In this document: piece after piece, positions 1 to 8,905 of the stretch
Layout of the letters: every line of letters begins with the position of its first letter
Numbering within the stretch: position 1 is the first letter of the stretch
NCBI GenBank assembly: GCA_934643145.1
Contig: CAKUBM010000011.1
Coordinates: 4,225 to 68,224, forward strand
Source: an uncultured Collinsella sp.
GTDB lineage: Bacteria > Actinomycetota > Coriobacteriia > Coriobacteriales > Coriobacteriaceae
Length of the DNA stretch: 64,000 nt
Reading direction: 5' to 3'
Translations under genes and position numbers: made by a program
Notes under the pieces: generated by a model
Told to the model about the DNA's origin: nothing
Seen by the model: the letters and a program-made list of their open reading frames with translations, nothing else
The model's database searches: none

Positions 1-250
1 AGTCCTCGTTGTTCTTAGCCTGACGGCCAGCCGTAAAGTACGTCGCCACGCCAAGCAGCAAGTTGAGCACCGGCAGCGCCAGCAGCTCGTAACTCTTACC
101 CCAGCGCGTCGCCTCGCCGGCGGCGTTGAACTTCGTTGCCACCTCGGGTCCAATGTTGGGAAGGACACATGCCGCAACCACGAGCGGAAGCACCGCAAGC
201 ACGAGCAGCGCGATACCCATGTAGCCGGCTTTTTTACCATATTTGAACAT
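1..250 (-). CDS. DUF1648-type membrane protein, C-terminus cut by window edge
   Basis: Only the first 83 codons are inside the window. The start ATG is at 250. Residues 12-33 form a hydrophobic segment, followed by an extracytoplasmic stretch with the pattern PNIGPEVATKFNAAGEATRW. This matches the DUF1648 signature (a proline, then 'FNAAGE' and an Arg-Trp) found in SdpI/YhdP-like integral membrane proteins. A second hydrophobic stretch (LLALPVLNLLLGVATYF) follows. DUF1648 proteins are membrane proteins of mostly unknown role, some linked to immunity against secreted toxins. Function cannot be assigned from this fragment. It lies 11 bp downstream of ychF's stop on the same strand, so it may be co-transcribed with it. 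Confidence 0.7.
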   Translation of the reverse strand, partial: MFKYGKKAGYMGIALLVLAVLPLVVAACVLPNIGPEVATKFNAAGEATRWGKSYELLALPVLNLLLGVATYFTAGRQAKNNED

Positions 251-261
251 GTGCGTCGTCC

Positions 262-1338
262 TTACACGTTAAAGCGGAAGTGCACGACGTCGCCATCGGC
301 CATGACATAGTCCTTGCCCTCAATACGCAGCTTGCCGGCGGCCTTGGCGCCCTGCTCACCGCCGAGCTCGATGTAGTCGTCATAGCCAATGACCTCGGCC
401 TTAATAAAGCCGCGCTCAAAGTCGGTGTGGATAACGCCGGCGGCCTGCGGGGCGGTCGCGCCCTGACGAACCGTCCAGGCCTTGACCTCCATCTCGCCGG
501 CCGTAAAGAACGACTGCAGACCGAGCAGTTTGTAGGCAGCCTGAGCAAGCACGTCCAGGCCGGGCTGCTCCAGACCCAGGCTCTCCAGGTAATCGGCGGC
601 GTCCTCGGGATCGAGCTCGGAAAGCTCGGCCTCGATCTTGGCGCAAATGGGCAGCGGCTTGACGCCGTCGATGGGCGCCAGGTCGTCGTTGAGCATGTCC
701 TCGTCCACGTTGGCCACATACAGGATGGGCTTCATGGTAAGCAGGAACAGTCCCTTGGCGGCAGTGCGCTCCTCATCGGTCATTTCCATGGACGCGGCAC
801 GCTTGCCCTCGTTGAGCCAGGCAAGCAGACGCTTAGCGACCTCGAACTTGGGCATGAGCTCCTTGTCGCGCTTAGCCTCCTTCTCGAGCTTGGGCAGCTG
901 CTTCTCGAGCGTCCCCATGTCGGCCAGAATGAGCTCGGTCATGATGGTGTCGGCGTCGCCGGCGGGGTCGACGAACTCGCCCGTGCGGCCAACCTCGCGC
1001 ATGACGTTGGGATCCTTAAAGTAGCGCACGACCTCGCAGATGGCGTCGGTCTCGCGGATGTTGGCCAAGAACTGGTTGCCCAGGCCCTCGCCCTCGTTGG
1101 CGCCCTTCACCAGGCCTGCGATGTCGACGAACTCGACCGTTGCCGGCACGATACGGCCCGGGTTGACGATGTCGGCAAGCTTTTGCAGGCGGCTATCGGG
1201 CACGTCGACGATACCCACGTTGGGGTCGATCGTGGCGAACGGGTAGTTGGCGGCAAGGCCGGTCTTTTTGGTAAGCGCGGTGAACAGTGTCGACTTGCCC
1301 ACGTTGGGCAGGCCCACGATACCGATGGAAAGGGACAC
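262..1338 (-). CDS. ychF: Ribosome-binding ATPase YchF (Obg-family P-loop protein)
   Basis: A 358-residue protein, close to the family norm of about 363. The N-terminal G domain begins with the P-loop GLPNVGKST near residue 8. It has the DIAGLV switch motif and NVDE in place of the GTPase NKxD motif, the change that makes YchF prefer ATP. A central coiled-coil insertion ([19 protein letters not shown]) and a C-terminal TGS domain ([20 protein letters not shown]) complete the family architecture. The GTG start at 1338 is chosen because AAGGAG sits 6 bases before it and translation then begins directly at the P-loop. An upstream in-frame ATG at 1374 has no ribosome site. YchF is a cytoplasmic ribosome-associated translation and stress factor. 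Confidence 0.95.
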   Translation of the reverse strand: MSLSIGIVGLPNVGKSTLFTALTKKTGLAANYPFATIDPNVGIVDVPDSRLQKLADIVNPGRIVPATVEFVDIAGLVKGANEGEGLGNQFLANIRETDAICEVVRYFKDPNVMREVGRTGEFVDPAGDADTIMTELILADMGTLEKQLPKLEKEAKRDKELMPKFEVAKRLLAWLNEGKRAASMEMTDEERTAAKGLFLLTMKPILYVANVDEDMLNDDLAPIDGVKPLPICAKIEAELSELDPEDAADYLESLGLEQPGLDVLAQAAYKLLGLQSFFTAGEMEVKAWTVRQGATAPQAAGVIHTDFERGFIKAEVIGYDDYIELGGEQGAKAAGKLRIEGKDYVMADGDVVHFRFNV

Positions 1339-1452
1339 GACAGCTCCTTTTGGTACAAGTATTTCAAACTGCATAAGTATAGCGCCGCCGCAGCATCCGG
1401 GCGAACCCAGACACCACGGCGGCGCAAATGAAGCAGAGATTCGGGTCGCTAG

Positions 1453-2706
1453 CTAGTCCGCGAGCTTCTCCACTTGGTCGAGCATCTTGTCGAGCTTAGC
1501 CTTTGCCTCTGCCTTGACCTTCTCGGCCTCTTCGTGAGCCTTGGCCTTCTGGGCGGCCTTCTCCTCGGCCTCGGGATCGACGACGACCAGGTTGGACGCA
1601 TCGTGCTCAACGAGCTTGAGCGCATGCTCGGGGCAAACCTTGACGCAGGCGCCGCAGCCCAGGCAGTACGTCGACTCCAGTGCAAAGCGGCCGCTTCCCA
1701 CCAGATCGCAGGCAAACGTAGGGCACACGTTGACGCACTCGCCGCACGACGTGCACTTGTCAAAGTCGCACTCCGGCGTGCTCACCTGCATGTTCTGGGC
1801 AAGCTCGGGGTGATTCTGAAGCGTCGAGAGCACCAGCTGGCGGCCGTGCGTCAGCGTACGGCGACGCTTGGCCGTCGTGGTGCCGCACATGGTGTTGAGC
1901 GTACGTTCGAGCTGGGTAATCTGATGGCGATGGGCCTTCAGCTTCTGCGTCACCGAGGCAAGTGCCGCCGTCGCCGGGTTGAGCTTGGTCACGGTCAGGC
2001 CCGTGGTACGGGCGATCTTTTCCATGTACTCCTTGCGCTCATACTCACGGCGCTTATGGCACTTGAGGCTCTTGGGGTCGACCTCCAAGCCCATGCCCGT
2101 ACCGGCCCACTCTTCGGCAGTGGCGATGGCCTCGCCCAGAATGTCCTCGCCACCGGTGTTGCGGCATTTGTCGCACACGCCCAGCGGCAGGTAGACGCTC
2201 ACGTTGGGATAGTCGGCCAGCACCGAGAACCAAGTCTCGGCCGTAATATCGCCTACGCAGGCGACGACGACCTCGTTCTCGCGCGGCATGCGCTTCAACG
2301 CACGCGTGCAGGTAACATAGGCGGTCTCGTGGCTCGTGGCCGCCGAGACAATATCGTCGTAGAGGTTTTTGGGCGCCAGGCGCGGCGAGATAATCGCCTC
2401 GGTCGGGCAAGCGGCGGCGCACAGGCCGCACTTGCGGCAGGTATCGAGAATCTCGATAGCGTCTTCCTCGACCTCGATAGCGTTGACCGGGCACACGTCC
2501 ATGCACGCGGTGCAGCCGCTCTTCTCGTTTTTGCAGGCTAGGCACGGAATGGTATTTCCGCGCGGACGCTCCTTATAATCGGCAGGATTCCACTGCGGCG
2601 CCGACGGATCGAGTGCGTCAGTCACGCCGCCAAGCGGGTTTTTAAGAAAATCGAAACCCTTGCTGATCTCGATAATGTCATCAAACAGATCGTGTTCCTG
2701 CGCCAT
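1453..2706 (-). CDS. Polyferredoxin-like 4Fe-4S binding protein
   Basis: A 417-residue cytoplasmic protein with four 4Fe-4S motifs in two pairs. The N-terminal pair (about residues 55-110) reads CLACKNEKSGCTACMDVCP and CRKCGLCAAACP; the C-terminal pair (about 315-365) reads CTSCGECVNVCP and CLGCGACVKVCP. Between them is a cysteine-containing domain (VTCTRALKRM, VACVGDI, GVCDKCRNTGG) resembling the middle of heterodisulfide-reductase-like electron carriers. The tail is a Lys/Glu/Ala-rich coiled coil. GGGAGGGG lies 8 bases before the ATG at 2706. No catalytic subunit is adjacent, so its redox partner is unknown. An electron-transfer role is inferred from the clusters alone. Confidence 0.75.
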   Translation of the reverse strand: MAQEHDLFDDIIEISKGFDFLKNPLGGVTDALDPSAPQWNPADYKERPRGNTIPCLACKNEKSGCTACMDVCPVNAIEVEEDAIEILDTCRKCGLCAAACPTEAIISPRLAPKNLYDDIVSAATSHETAYVTCTRALKRMPRENEVVVACVGDITAETWFSVLADYPNVSVYLPLGVCDKCRNTGGEDILGEAIATAEEWAGTGMGLEVDPKSLKCHKRREYERKEYMEKIARTTGLTVTKLNPATAALASVTQKLKAHRHQITQLERTLNTMCGTTTAKRRRTLTHGRQLVLSTLQNHPELAQNMQVSTPECDFDKCTSCGECVNVCPTFACDLVGSGRFALESTYCLGCGACVKVCPEHALKLVEHDASNLVVVDPEAEEKAAQKAKAHEEAEKVKAEAKAKLDKMLDQVEKLAD

Positions 2707-2988
2707 GCGCGGCCCCTCCCTGAGCAGTGCAAACAAGCAAGAAATAATGATACGCCATCGGCCCGTGCCTCGAGCAAATTACATGCAGAGCTTCTTTGGC
2801 GGAAACTGAGGGCAAAGACCGCTCAAATTGACATTGCACATCCCCCATCAATGACTCGAGTTTAATAATCGAGCAGAGCACTTTATCGTGCGTTGTTGAA
2901 CAAAAAACACCTGCGACTGTCAGCCTGTCGCAGGTGTCCTGTCTATACAGACGCAGCCCGTGCCCCTCAGGACTGCGTAAGTACCAAA
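2707..2988. other. Intergenic region with two terminator-like hairpins downstream of arcC
   Basis: No gene seen. The stretch holds the leader of the 4Fe-4S gene. A short inverted repeat, CTCGA-N9-TCGAG, lies near 2852-2870. A strong hairpin lies at 2901-2937 and is listed separately. Confidence 0.5.
2901..2937 (-). terminator. Rho-independent terminator (second, downstream of arcC)
   Basis: Perfect 11-bp stem: ACACCTGCGAC at 2907-2917 pairs with GTCGCAGGTGT at 2927-2937. On the minus strand it is followed by a run of six U (2902-2907). It lies about 100 bp past arcC and backs up the hairpin at 3001-3030. Confidence 0.8.
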
Positions 2989-3030
2989 ATAGTAAGAAAC
3001 CCGGCCCGCGACGACATCGTCGTGGGCCGG
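2989..3030 (-). terminator. Terminator of the allF-arcC operon
   Basis: CCGGCCC-G-CGACGA pairs with TCGT-GGGCCGG around a short loop (3001-3030). On the minus strand a U-containing tail follows. It starts 11 bp after the carbamate kinase stop. Confidence 0.75.
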
Positions 3031-3040
3031 AACCGAGTCT

Positions 3041-4000
3041 CTATACCGTGATGCGGGTACCGGAGAGGCCAGCCATGGTCTCGGCGGCCTTGTCCAGAGC
3101 GCCGATGATGCAGGTGCGGCCCTTGCGGGAACGGGCGAACTTGATGGCAGCGCGGACCTTGGGCTCCATGGAACCCTTGCCGAACTGGCCCTCGTCGGCC
3201 AGGCGCTCGGCCTCGTCGGCGGTGAGGTCCTCGAGCTCCTCCTGGTTGGGCTTGCCGAAGTTGATGGCGACATGCTCGACGGCGGTCAGCAGGAACAGGA
3301 CGTCGGCGTCGCAGTCCTCGGCCAGCAGCTCGCCGCCCAGGTCCTTGTCGATGACGGCGGGAACGCCCTTGTAGCAACCCTTGTTCTCGTAGTCGCGGAC
3401 GACAGGGATGCCGCCGCCACCGCAGGCGATGACGATGAACTCGTTGTCGAGCAGGTTGAGGATGGAGTCGGCCTCGACGATCTTCTTGGGATCGGGGGAA
3501 GCGACGACGCGACGCCAGCCGCGGCCGGAATCCTCGACGAAGACCTTGGAAGGATCCTCGGCCATGAACTCCTTGGCCTGCTCCTCGGTGTAGAAGGGGC
3601 CGATCGGCTTGGTCGGGTTCTTGAACGCGGGGTCGTCGGGGTCGCACTCGATCTGGGTGACGACGGTGGCGGCGTGCCAACGCTTGTAGCGCTTGTGCAT
3701 CTCGCGGCCGATGCCCTGCTGCAGGTGATAGCCGATGTAGCCCTGGGACATGGCGCCGCACTCGGGCAGCGGCATCTCGGGGGTGCCGATGGCGTCGTGG
3801 GCGGCGGCGAAGGCGTTCTGGATCATGCCGACCTGCGGGCCGTTGCCGTGGGTGATGATGATCTCGTTGCCCTGCTCGATAAGGCCGAGGAGGGCGTGGG
3901 CGGTGTTGCTCACGGCCTCGATCTGCTCAACGGGGTTGTTGCCGAGGGCGTTGCCGCCGAGGGCGACGACAATACGATTGGGCTTGCCGATCTTTTTCAT
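3041..4000 (-). CDS. arcC: Carbamate kinase
   Basis: 319 residues, the usual length for the family. It makes ATP from carbamoyl phosphate and ADP, releasing carbamate that decays to CO2 and ammonia. Amino-acid kinase-fold motifs are clear: VVALGGNAL near residue 12, HGNGPQVG near 50 and CGAMSQGYIGYHLQQ near 83. AAAGGA lies 8 bases before the ATG at 4000. It is the last gene of a seven-gene operon and a terminator follows directly. There is no ornithine transcarbamylase or arginine deiminase nearby, so here it most likely receives carbamoyl phosphate from oxalurate cleavage, as E. coli YbcF/AllK does, rather than from arginine. Confidence 0.96.
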   Translation of the reverse strand: MKKIGKPNRIVVALGGNALGNNPVEQIEAVSNTAHALLGLIEQGNEIIITHGNGPQVGMIQNAFAAAHDAIGTPEMPLPECGAMSQGYIGYHLQQGIGREMHKRYKRWHAATVVTQIECDPDDPAFKNPTKPIGPFYTEEQAKEFMAEDPSKVFVEDSGRGWRRVVASPDPKKIVEADSILNLLDNEFIVIACGGGGIPVVRDYENKGCYKGVPAVIDKDLGGELLAEDCDADVLFLLTAVEHVAINFGKPNQEELEDLTADEAERLADEGQFGKGSMEPKVRAAIKFARSRKGRTCIIGALDKAAETMAGLSGTRITV

Positions 4001-4034
4001 AACATTTCCTTTCTAGTCGTTTAGCCGATCAGAA

Positions 4035-5003
4035 TCATGGGTTCACGCAGTTAATTCGATCTCCGTCGAGGTAATGTCGCAGATTATCAGTGACGATATC
4101 GATCATGCGAACGCGCGTCTCATAAGGACACCAGGCGATATGTGGCGTCAGATAACAGTTCTCAACATTTTCCAGAACCGTATGTCCACCCGTCCATTCG
4201 GTGTAGGATGCGTCGGCTCCAAAACCGCGCATCTTACCGCTCTCGAGCGCCTCCTTGACGTCCTCCTCGACCACGTGGCCCGGACGAGCGATGTTGATGA
4301 CAATCACGCCGTCCTTCATCTTGGCGATGTTCTCGCGGCAAATGATGTTGCGGCTCTGATCGTTCAAGGGAGCGGCGACGAGGATTACGTCGGAGTTGGC
4401 AAACACATCTTCAAAATCGGTGGTGGTGCGAACCATATCGTTTTCGAGCTCCGGATGAGGATGGCGGCTCTGACCGATAACCTTCATGCCAAAAGCATTT
4501 GCCATCTTTCCGGCAGCCTGACCAATTGACCCGTATCCGATGATGCCCATGGTCTTATCGAGCAGTTCGATATGGTCTTTGAGCCAGAAGCACCAGTCGG
4601 GGCTTTCGACCCACTTGCCTTCGTTCACCGCAGCAGAATGCATACCCACCATATTGGTGATCTCGAGCAGCAGCGCCATGGCCATCTGCGCCACCGCCAT
4701 GGTGGAATAGCCAGGTACGTTACATACCGAGATACCATGCTCACGGGCGGCATCGATATCAATCACGTTGAATCCAGTCGATAGCAAACCGATGTACTCG
4801 AGATTCGGACATTTCTCAAAGACTTCTCGTCCGATATCGACCTTGCTCGAAATAACGATGTTCGCATCCCCAATTCGCTCAGCTATAAGCTCAGGTGGCG
4901 TCCGATCATAAATGGTCAGCTCCCCCATCTGCGCGATAGGGTCCCAAGATATGTCATTGGGAACAGTGGCGTATGCGTCGAGAATGACAATTTTTTTACT
5001 CAT
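4035..5003 (-). CDS. D-2-hydroxyacid dehydrogenase (glycerate/glyoxylate-reductase type)
   Basis: 322 residues. The NAD-binding Rossmann motif GYGSIGQAAG lies near residue 150. The catalytic Arg is in NIARPGHVV and the catalytic His in LTPHIAW. The usual 'DVFxxEP' segment carrying the catalytic Glu is altered to GADASYTEW; the Glu may be conserved in shifted context. Start ATG 5003 follows AAGAGG, and an upstream ATG at 5039 has no ribosome site. It sits between allD and arcC in the ureidoglycolate operon. A plausible role, not shown by sequence, is reduction of glyoxylate (formed when ureidoglycolate breaks down) to glycolate, which would re-oxidise the NADH made by AllD. Confidence 0.85.
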   Translation of the reverse strand: MSKKIVILDAYATVPNDISWDPIAQMGELTIYDRTPPELIAERIGDANIVISSKVDIGREVFEKCPNLEYIGLLSTGFNVIDIDAAREHGISVCNVPGYSTMAVAQMAMALLLEITNMVGMHSAAVNEGKWVESPDWCFWLKDHIELLDKTMGIIGYGSIGQAAGKMANAFGMKVIGQSRHPHPELENDMVRTTTDFEDVFANSDVILVAAPLNDQSRNIICRENIAKMKDGVIVINIARPGHVVEEDVKEALESGKMRGFGADASYTEWTGGHTVLENVENCYLTPHIAWCPYETRVRMIDIVTDNLRHYLDGDRINCVNP

Positions 5004-5077
5004 GTCACGCCTCTTTTTCAACGTCTGGACTGAGACCAAATGCGGCGGGTTCTCAGACCCGCCGCATCCCTCGTTCG

Positions 5078-6130
5078 CTATTCCGCGAAGCGATTCTTGT
5101 GGTCCCAGCTATTGATGTAGAGCTTGTCAGACACCAGGTAATCGTAGATATCGTCAACGATCTCGATGCCGCCGGCCTCGGCGGTTGCCTTGATGCGCAG
5201 CTGTGCGCGCTCACCCGGATAGTAGACCTTGTCAAAACCGACACCGGGCTTGACCGCACCGAGTTCGTCCAGTACCTCGGACATGTGCTCGCGGAAGTTC
5301 TTGTCACCACAGAAGAACTCGGGATTAATGGCAACGTTGAGATGTCCAAGGCGACGGCCCTCGGAAAGATCGTGGTACATGGAGGACACGTTCTTTCCTG
5401 CAGGAACGCCCATAAGCACGCCTGAAAGGATATCGACCATCATCATGAGGCCGTAACCCTTGGGGCCGGCAATGGCAACAAGTGCGTTAACCAGATGCGG
5501 ATCGGTAACGGGACGTCCGTCCTCGTCGACAGCCCAACCCTCGGGAATGGAGCGGCCGGCGCTCTTGGCGTCGAGGATCTTGCCCCATGCCTGAACCGTC
5601 GTAGCCATATCGAACTCGACGATGCGATCGTCTGCCGTGGGGGCAGCAAGAGCAATGGGATTCGTGCCATAGAAGGGCTCAGCGCCGCCATACGGGATGA
5701 CCATAGGGTCGGACTGCGTGCAGCACAGGCCAATCATGCCCGCCTTGGCAGCCATCTCGGTGTAATAGCCGATAGCGCCGGTATGCGAAACGTTGGCAAC
5801 GCCCACAAAGCCAATGCCGTTTTCCTTTGCGAGCTCAATAGCCTTCTCCATGCCCTGGATAGCAAAGGGATAACCGCAGCCGTTATCGGCATCGAGGATA
5901 CCCGTGCAGGGGCCCGTCTGCTCCCAAGTCCACTTCGGGTCAATCGTCATGCCGCCCTTGGAAATGCGCTCGGTATAGTACTCGACACGCACCTCGCCAT
6001 GGCTATGGAGACCACGCTCGGAGGACCAAGCGAGGACCTCGGCCTGGGCGTCGGCATGGTCTTCATGCATGCCTGCCGCCATAAACTTCTTCTTCATCAG
6101 ATCTTTGAGTTCTTCACGTGATACGAGCAT
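5078..6130 (-). CDS. allD: Ureidoglycolate dehydrogenase (NAD+), AllD
   Basis: 350 residues, one more than E. coli AllD, which it resembles from end to end. Shared segments include GLHSHGEVRVEYY, YTERISKGG, QSDPMVIPYGGAEPFYGTNP, FDMATTVQAWGK, AGPKGYGLMMMVD and EIVDDIYDYL. It belongs to the LDH2/MDH2 oxidoreductase fold, with catalytic His in the NVSHTGAI segment. The enzyme oxidises ureidoglycolate to oxalurate in the cytoplasm. TTAGGAGG lies 8 bases before ATG 6130. No allantoinase, allantoate hydrolase or ureidoglycine genes are in the window, so the substrate is probably imported or made elsewhere. Confidence 0.93.
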   Translation of the reverse strand: MLVSREELKDLMKKKFMAAGMHEDHADAQAEVLAWSSERGLHSHGEVRVEYYTERISKGGMTIDPKWTWEQTGPCTGILDADNGCGYPFAIQGMEKAIELAKENGIGFVGVANVSHTGAIGYYTEMAAKAGMIGLCCTQSDPMVIPYGGAEPFYGTNPIALAAPTADDRIVEFDMATTVQAWGKILDAKSAGRSIPEGWAVDEDGRPVTDPHLVNALVAIAGPKGYGLMMMVDILSGVLMGVPAGKNVSSMYHDLSEGRRLGHLNVAINPEFFCGDKNFREHMSEVLDELGAVKPGVGFDKVYYPGERAQLRIKATAEAGGIEIVDDIYDYLVSDKLYINSWDHKNRFAE

Positions 6131-6187
6131 GGGTAAAACCTCCTAAGGAAAATGATTAGTAGAGATTGGTAGAAACGAATACGAACT

Positions 6188-7465
6188 TTATGCAGCCTGC
6201 TTAACGCCATCGAAGATCTCGCGATCGATACCGTCTTCTTCCCTTGCTGCGACGAGCAAGGCGCAGAACACATCGGAGTTGACGTTGAGCGTGGTGCGGA
6301 TAGCAGCGACGATGTACTCGAGGCCACCGAGGATGGCAACGGCTTGCAGAGGCAAACCAAGTGCCGGGATGAGCATTGTGAGCGAGATAAGGGTCGCACC
6401 CGGAGCGACAGCGTTGGCGAGCGAAAGCAACCAAGAGATAACGCAAACCATAATCAGCGCACTGCCCACAAACTCCATGTCATACATCTGAGAGACGAAA
6501 ACCGCCGTAACCGCCATATGCAACGCCGAGCCATTGGAGTTCAGAGGAACGCCTAGAGGGAGAACGAGGTCGGCGATATCGCGACGCAAGCCAATCTTGT
6601 TCTTGGCGTCTTCCATCTCCATGGGCAGCGTCACTGCCGAAGAGATGGTTGCGGCTGCCATAACAGACATCGGGACCATCTTTTTCATCAAGGTCACGAT
6701 GTTGAGTTTGCAGCGCACGCTCACGACGACGAACCAGGCAATCGTGAACACAAGCGTTGCTCCCGCAAGTACCAGAATGTACTTACCAATTGCAAGGAGA
6801 ACGTCGAATCCAAGGGCGCCCACCGAAGAGGAGACGTAAGCGAAGATTCCAATCGGCGCGATATTCATGACGACCTTGATGATCTGAAGCAAAATCTCGT
6901 TGAGATTCCGCACCCAATCGTAAACCGGGCAGGTGCCGTCTCCGTTTTCGCGAACAAGAATGATCGCGATACCAAAGAAGATGGAGAAGACGATGCAGGG
7001 GACCATGGATCCGGAACCGATAGCGCCGATGATATTGGATGGGAAGAAATCTGTAATGGTCTGCGTGATGCTCACCGAAGTCGCTTCGAGATCAGTTGTC
7101 GCAGACTGCACGAGCGTTGTCTGCGAAAGGCCGGCACCGGGCTTGAAAACCACCGTGCACAGAATGCCAAAAGCCGACGCTAACAAAGACGAAACCAGGA
7201 AGGCGACTGTTGCTCGCGAGCCGATACCCGCAAGCTCTTTCTTTGTCAAAGAACCGATAGCACCGATGATCTCGCACATCACGAAGGGCACGATGCCCAT
7301 CTGGATTAGCCGGAAGAAGATGTTGCCGATAAACTGAATGCTTTGCATGGTGGGTCCGACAACAAGGCCCGTGACCACGCCGGCGACCATAGCAACAACC
7401 ATGGCGGCCGTAGGGTTGTACTTGAATCGTTTTGACTCAGTCGAAAGATGACCCGTCATTTTCAT
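6188..7465 (-). CDS. Dicarboxylate/amino acid:cation symporter (DAACS family), copy 2
   Basis: 425 residues with eight or more hydrophobic segments and the re-entrant-loop signature VLPLGVPLNSNGSALHMAV near residue 300, placing it in the DAACS (GltP/DctA-like) secondary transporters. These bring anionic substrates across the cytoplasmic membrane with protons or sodium. The ATG at 7465 is chosen because AAGGGA lies 5 bases before it and the predicted cytoplasmic N-terminus then leads straight into the first membrane span. Upstream codons to 7615 overlap a hairpin and lack membrane character. It is a paralogue of the preceding operon gene. The substrate is unknown; ureidoglycolate, oxalurate or oxamate would fit the operon. 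Confidence 0.88.
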   Translation of the reverse strand: MKMTGHLSTESKRFKYNPTAAMVVAMVAGVVTGLVVGPTMQSIQFIGNIFFRLIQMGIVPFVMCEIIGAIGSLTKKELAGIGSRATVAFLVSSLLASAFGILCTVVFKPGAGLSQTTLVQSATTDLEATSVSITQTITDFFPSNIIGAIGSGSMVPCIVFSIFFGIAIILVRENGDGTCPVYDWVRNLNEILLQIIKVVMNIAPIGIFAYVSSSVGALGFDVLLAIGKYILVLAGATLVFTIAWFVVVSVRCKLNIVTLMKKMVPMSVMAAATISSAVTLPMEMEDAKNKIGLRRDIADLVLPLGVPLNSNGSALHMAVTAVFVSQMYDMEFVGSALIMVCVISWLLSLANAVAPGATLISLTMLIPALGLPLQAVAILGGLEYIVAAIRTTLNVNSDVFCALLVAAREEDGIDREIFDGVKQAA

Positions 7466-7581
7466 CACTGTCCCTTGGGGGAACCGCTCTCCCCCACATT
7501 GCTGGGATACACTAGCCTCTCGAAATTGAGAGCGCCGCGTTGACCTCCGCGGCAGGGGCCTTTTAGGTCCGAGTGGGGACC

Positions 7582-7602
7582 GGGGCACCGTGAAGGTGCC
7601 CC
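7582..7602 (-). promoter_or_regulatory. Intercistronic hairpin between the two symporter genes
   Basis: Perfect 8-bp stem, GGGGCACC (7582-7589) with GGTGCCCC (7595-7602), 12 bases after the stop of the first symporter. There is no U-run, so it is more likely an mRNA-stability or attenuation element than a full terminator. The gap between the two genes is 149 bp, the longest in the operon. Confidence 0.5.
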
Positions 7603-7614
7603 AAGGAAAAAGCA

Positions 7615-8865
7615 CTAGTCGGTGGTATCGAAAATCTCGTGATCGATGCCATCGGGGCCGGCAACCAGCATGGCTGCGAAGACGTCGCCGTCAACGTTAA
7701 GCGGGGTGCGGGAAGCGCCGGTGGGATACTCGAGGCCGCCAAAGATGCCGATAGCCGCCATAGGTAGGTTGAGAGCGGGGACCATCATGGTGAGGGAAAC
7801 CAGCGAGGCGCCCGGGGTAGCTGCGTTCACGAACGCGATCATGGTGCAGATAACCCAAACGGTCAGAAGCTCATTGGGGCCAAAGTGAACGCCATACATC
7901 TGAGCGATGCATAGGGCGTCAACCGCCATGTGGATGGCGACGCCGTTGGAGTTCAGGGGAACGCCGAGGGGCAGAAGCACGTCAACGATGTCCTCGCGGA
8001 CGCCGATACGGTTCTTAGCATCTTCCATAGCGGTGGGAAGCGTAATGGCAGAAGAGATGGTGGTGAATGCCGTCACGGTCATACGCAGCATCTTCTTCAT
8101 GAGCTTGAACGGGCTCACGCGACAATAAATCGGAACGACGATGAAGTAAAGCGTGAACATGATGCCCATGCCGAGGAGCATGACGAGGAAGTACTTACCC
8201 AGGGGCAGCAGAATGTCCATGCCAAGCGTACCGATCATAGCGGACACGTAGCAGAAGATGCCGACGGGCGCGACCTTCATGACGGCACGGATGATGTTGA
8301 GCAGCAGGTCGGAAACCTCGCAGCACAGGTCATATGCCAGGCACTCGCCATCATGGGAATGACGCCAGAAGCTGATGACCAAACCAAAGGCCACGGCGAA
8401 GATGATGATCTGAATCATGGAGCCGTTGGAGAGCGAGGCGACGATGTTGTTGCCAAAGAAGCTCGTGATGGTGTCCTGAATGGACATCATCGCGGTTGCC
8501 TCACCCTCAAAGCTGGCGTTGGCAACGATCGAGGAGTTCTCAAGGCCGGAACCCGGCTGCAGGGTGACACCAAGGCCAACGCCGATTGCGGCAGCGAGAC
8601 CGGTCGTGACGATAAAGACGATGATGCCCTTAAGACCAATGCCAGAAAGCGTCTGCGGCGTTAGACCACCGACGGACTTGACGATCGTGCAGAGGATGAA
8701 GATGGGAATCGTCATCTGAATCAGGCGGAAGAAGATATCACCGATAAACTGGACATTCTTCATCGGCTCTCCGACAACAAGACCCACGACAACGGCGGCG
8801 ATCATGGAGATCAACAGCCAAACCGTGATGTCAATGCCCTTCTTTTTCTTTGCTTCAGCTGCCAT
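7615..8865 (-). CDS. Dicarboxylate/amino acid:cation symporter (DAACS family), copy 1
   Basis: 416 residues. It carries the same family signature as its neighbour (VLLPLGVPLNSNGVAIHMAV) and about eight membrane spans, after a short basic N-terminus (AAEAKKKKG) typical of a cytoplasmic start. AAAGGAAA precedes the ATG at 8865. The two symporters align over their whole length (FIGDIFFRLIQM and FIGNIFFRLIQM; AAATISSAVTLP and FTTISSAITLP), so they arose by duplication. Two adjacent paralogues suggest either two different ions or acids, such as substrate uptake and product export, or a heteromeric trimer. The substrate is inferred only from context. Confidence 0.88.
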   Translation of the reverse strand: MAAEAKKKKGIDITVWLLISMIAAVVVGLVVGEPMKNVQFIGDIFFRLIQMTIPIFILCTIVKSVGGLTPQTLSGIGLKGIIVFIVTTGLAAAIGVGLGVTLQPGSGLENSSIVANASFEGEATAMMSIQDTITSFFGNNIVASLSNGSMIQIIIFAVAFGLVISFWRHSHDGECLAYDLCCEVSDLLLNIIRAVMKVAPVGIFCYVSAMIGTLGMDILLPLGKYFLVMLLGMGIMFTLYFIVVPIYCRVSPFKLMKKMLRMTVTAFTTISSAITLPTAMEDAKNRIGVREDIVDVLLPLGVPLNSNGVAIHMAVDALCIAQMYGVHFGPNELLTVWVICTMIAFVNAATPGASLVSLTMMVPALNLPMAAIGIFGGLEYPTGASRTPLNVDGDVFAAMLVAGPDGIDHEIFDTTD

Positions 8866-8905
8866 GTCAGTTTCCTTTCCGTAATGGATCAGCTTTTATT
8901 TCGTG

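Noticed and set aside
4035..5003. Ornithine or putrescine carbamoyltransferase as the source of carbamoyl phosphate
   Set aside because: No aspartate/ornithine carbamoyltransferase fold exists in the window; the gene is a 2-hydroxyacid dehydrogenase. Oxalurate cleavage by FdrA-YlbE/AllH is the better source.
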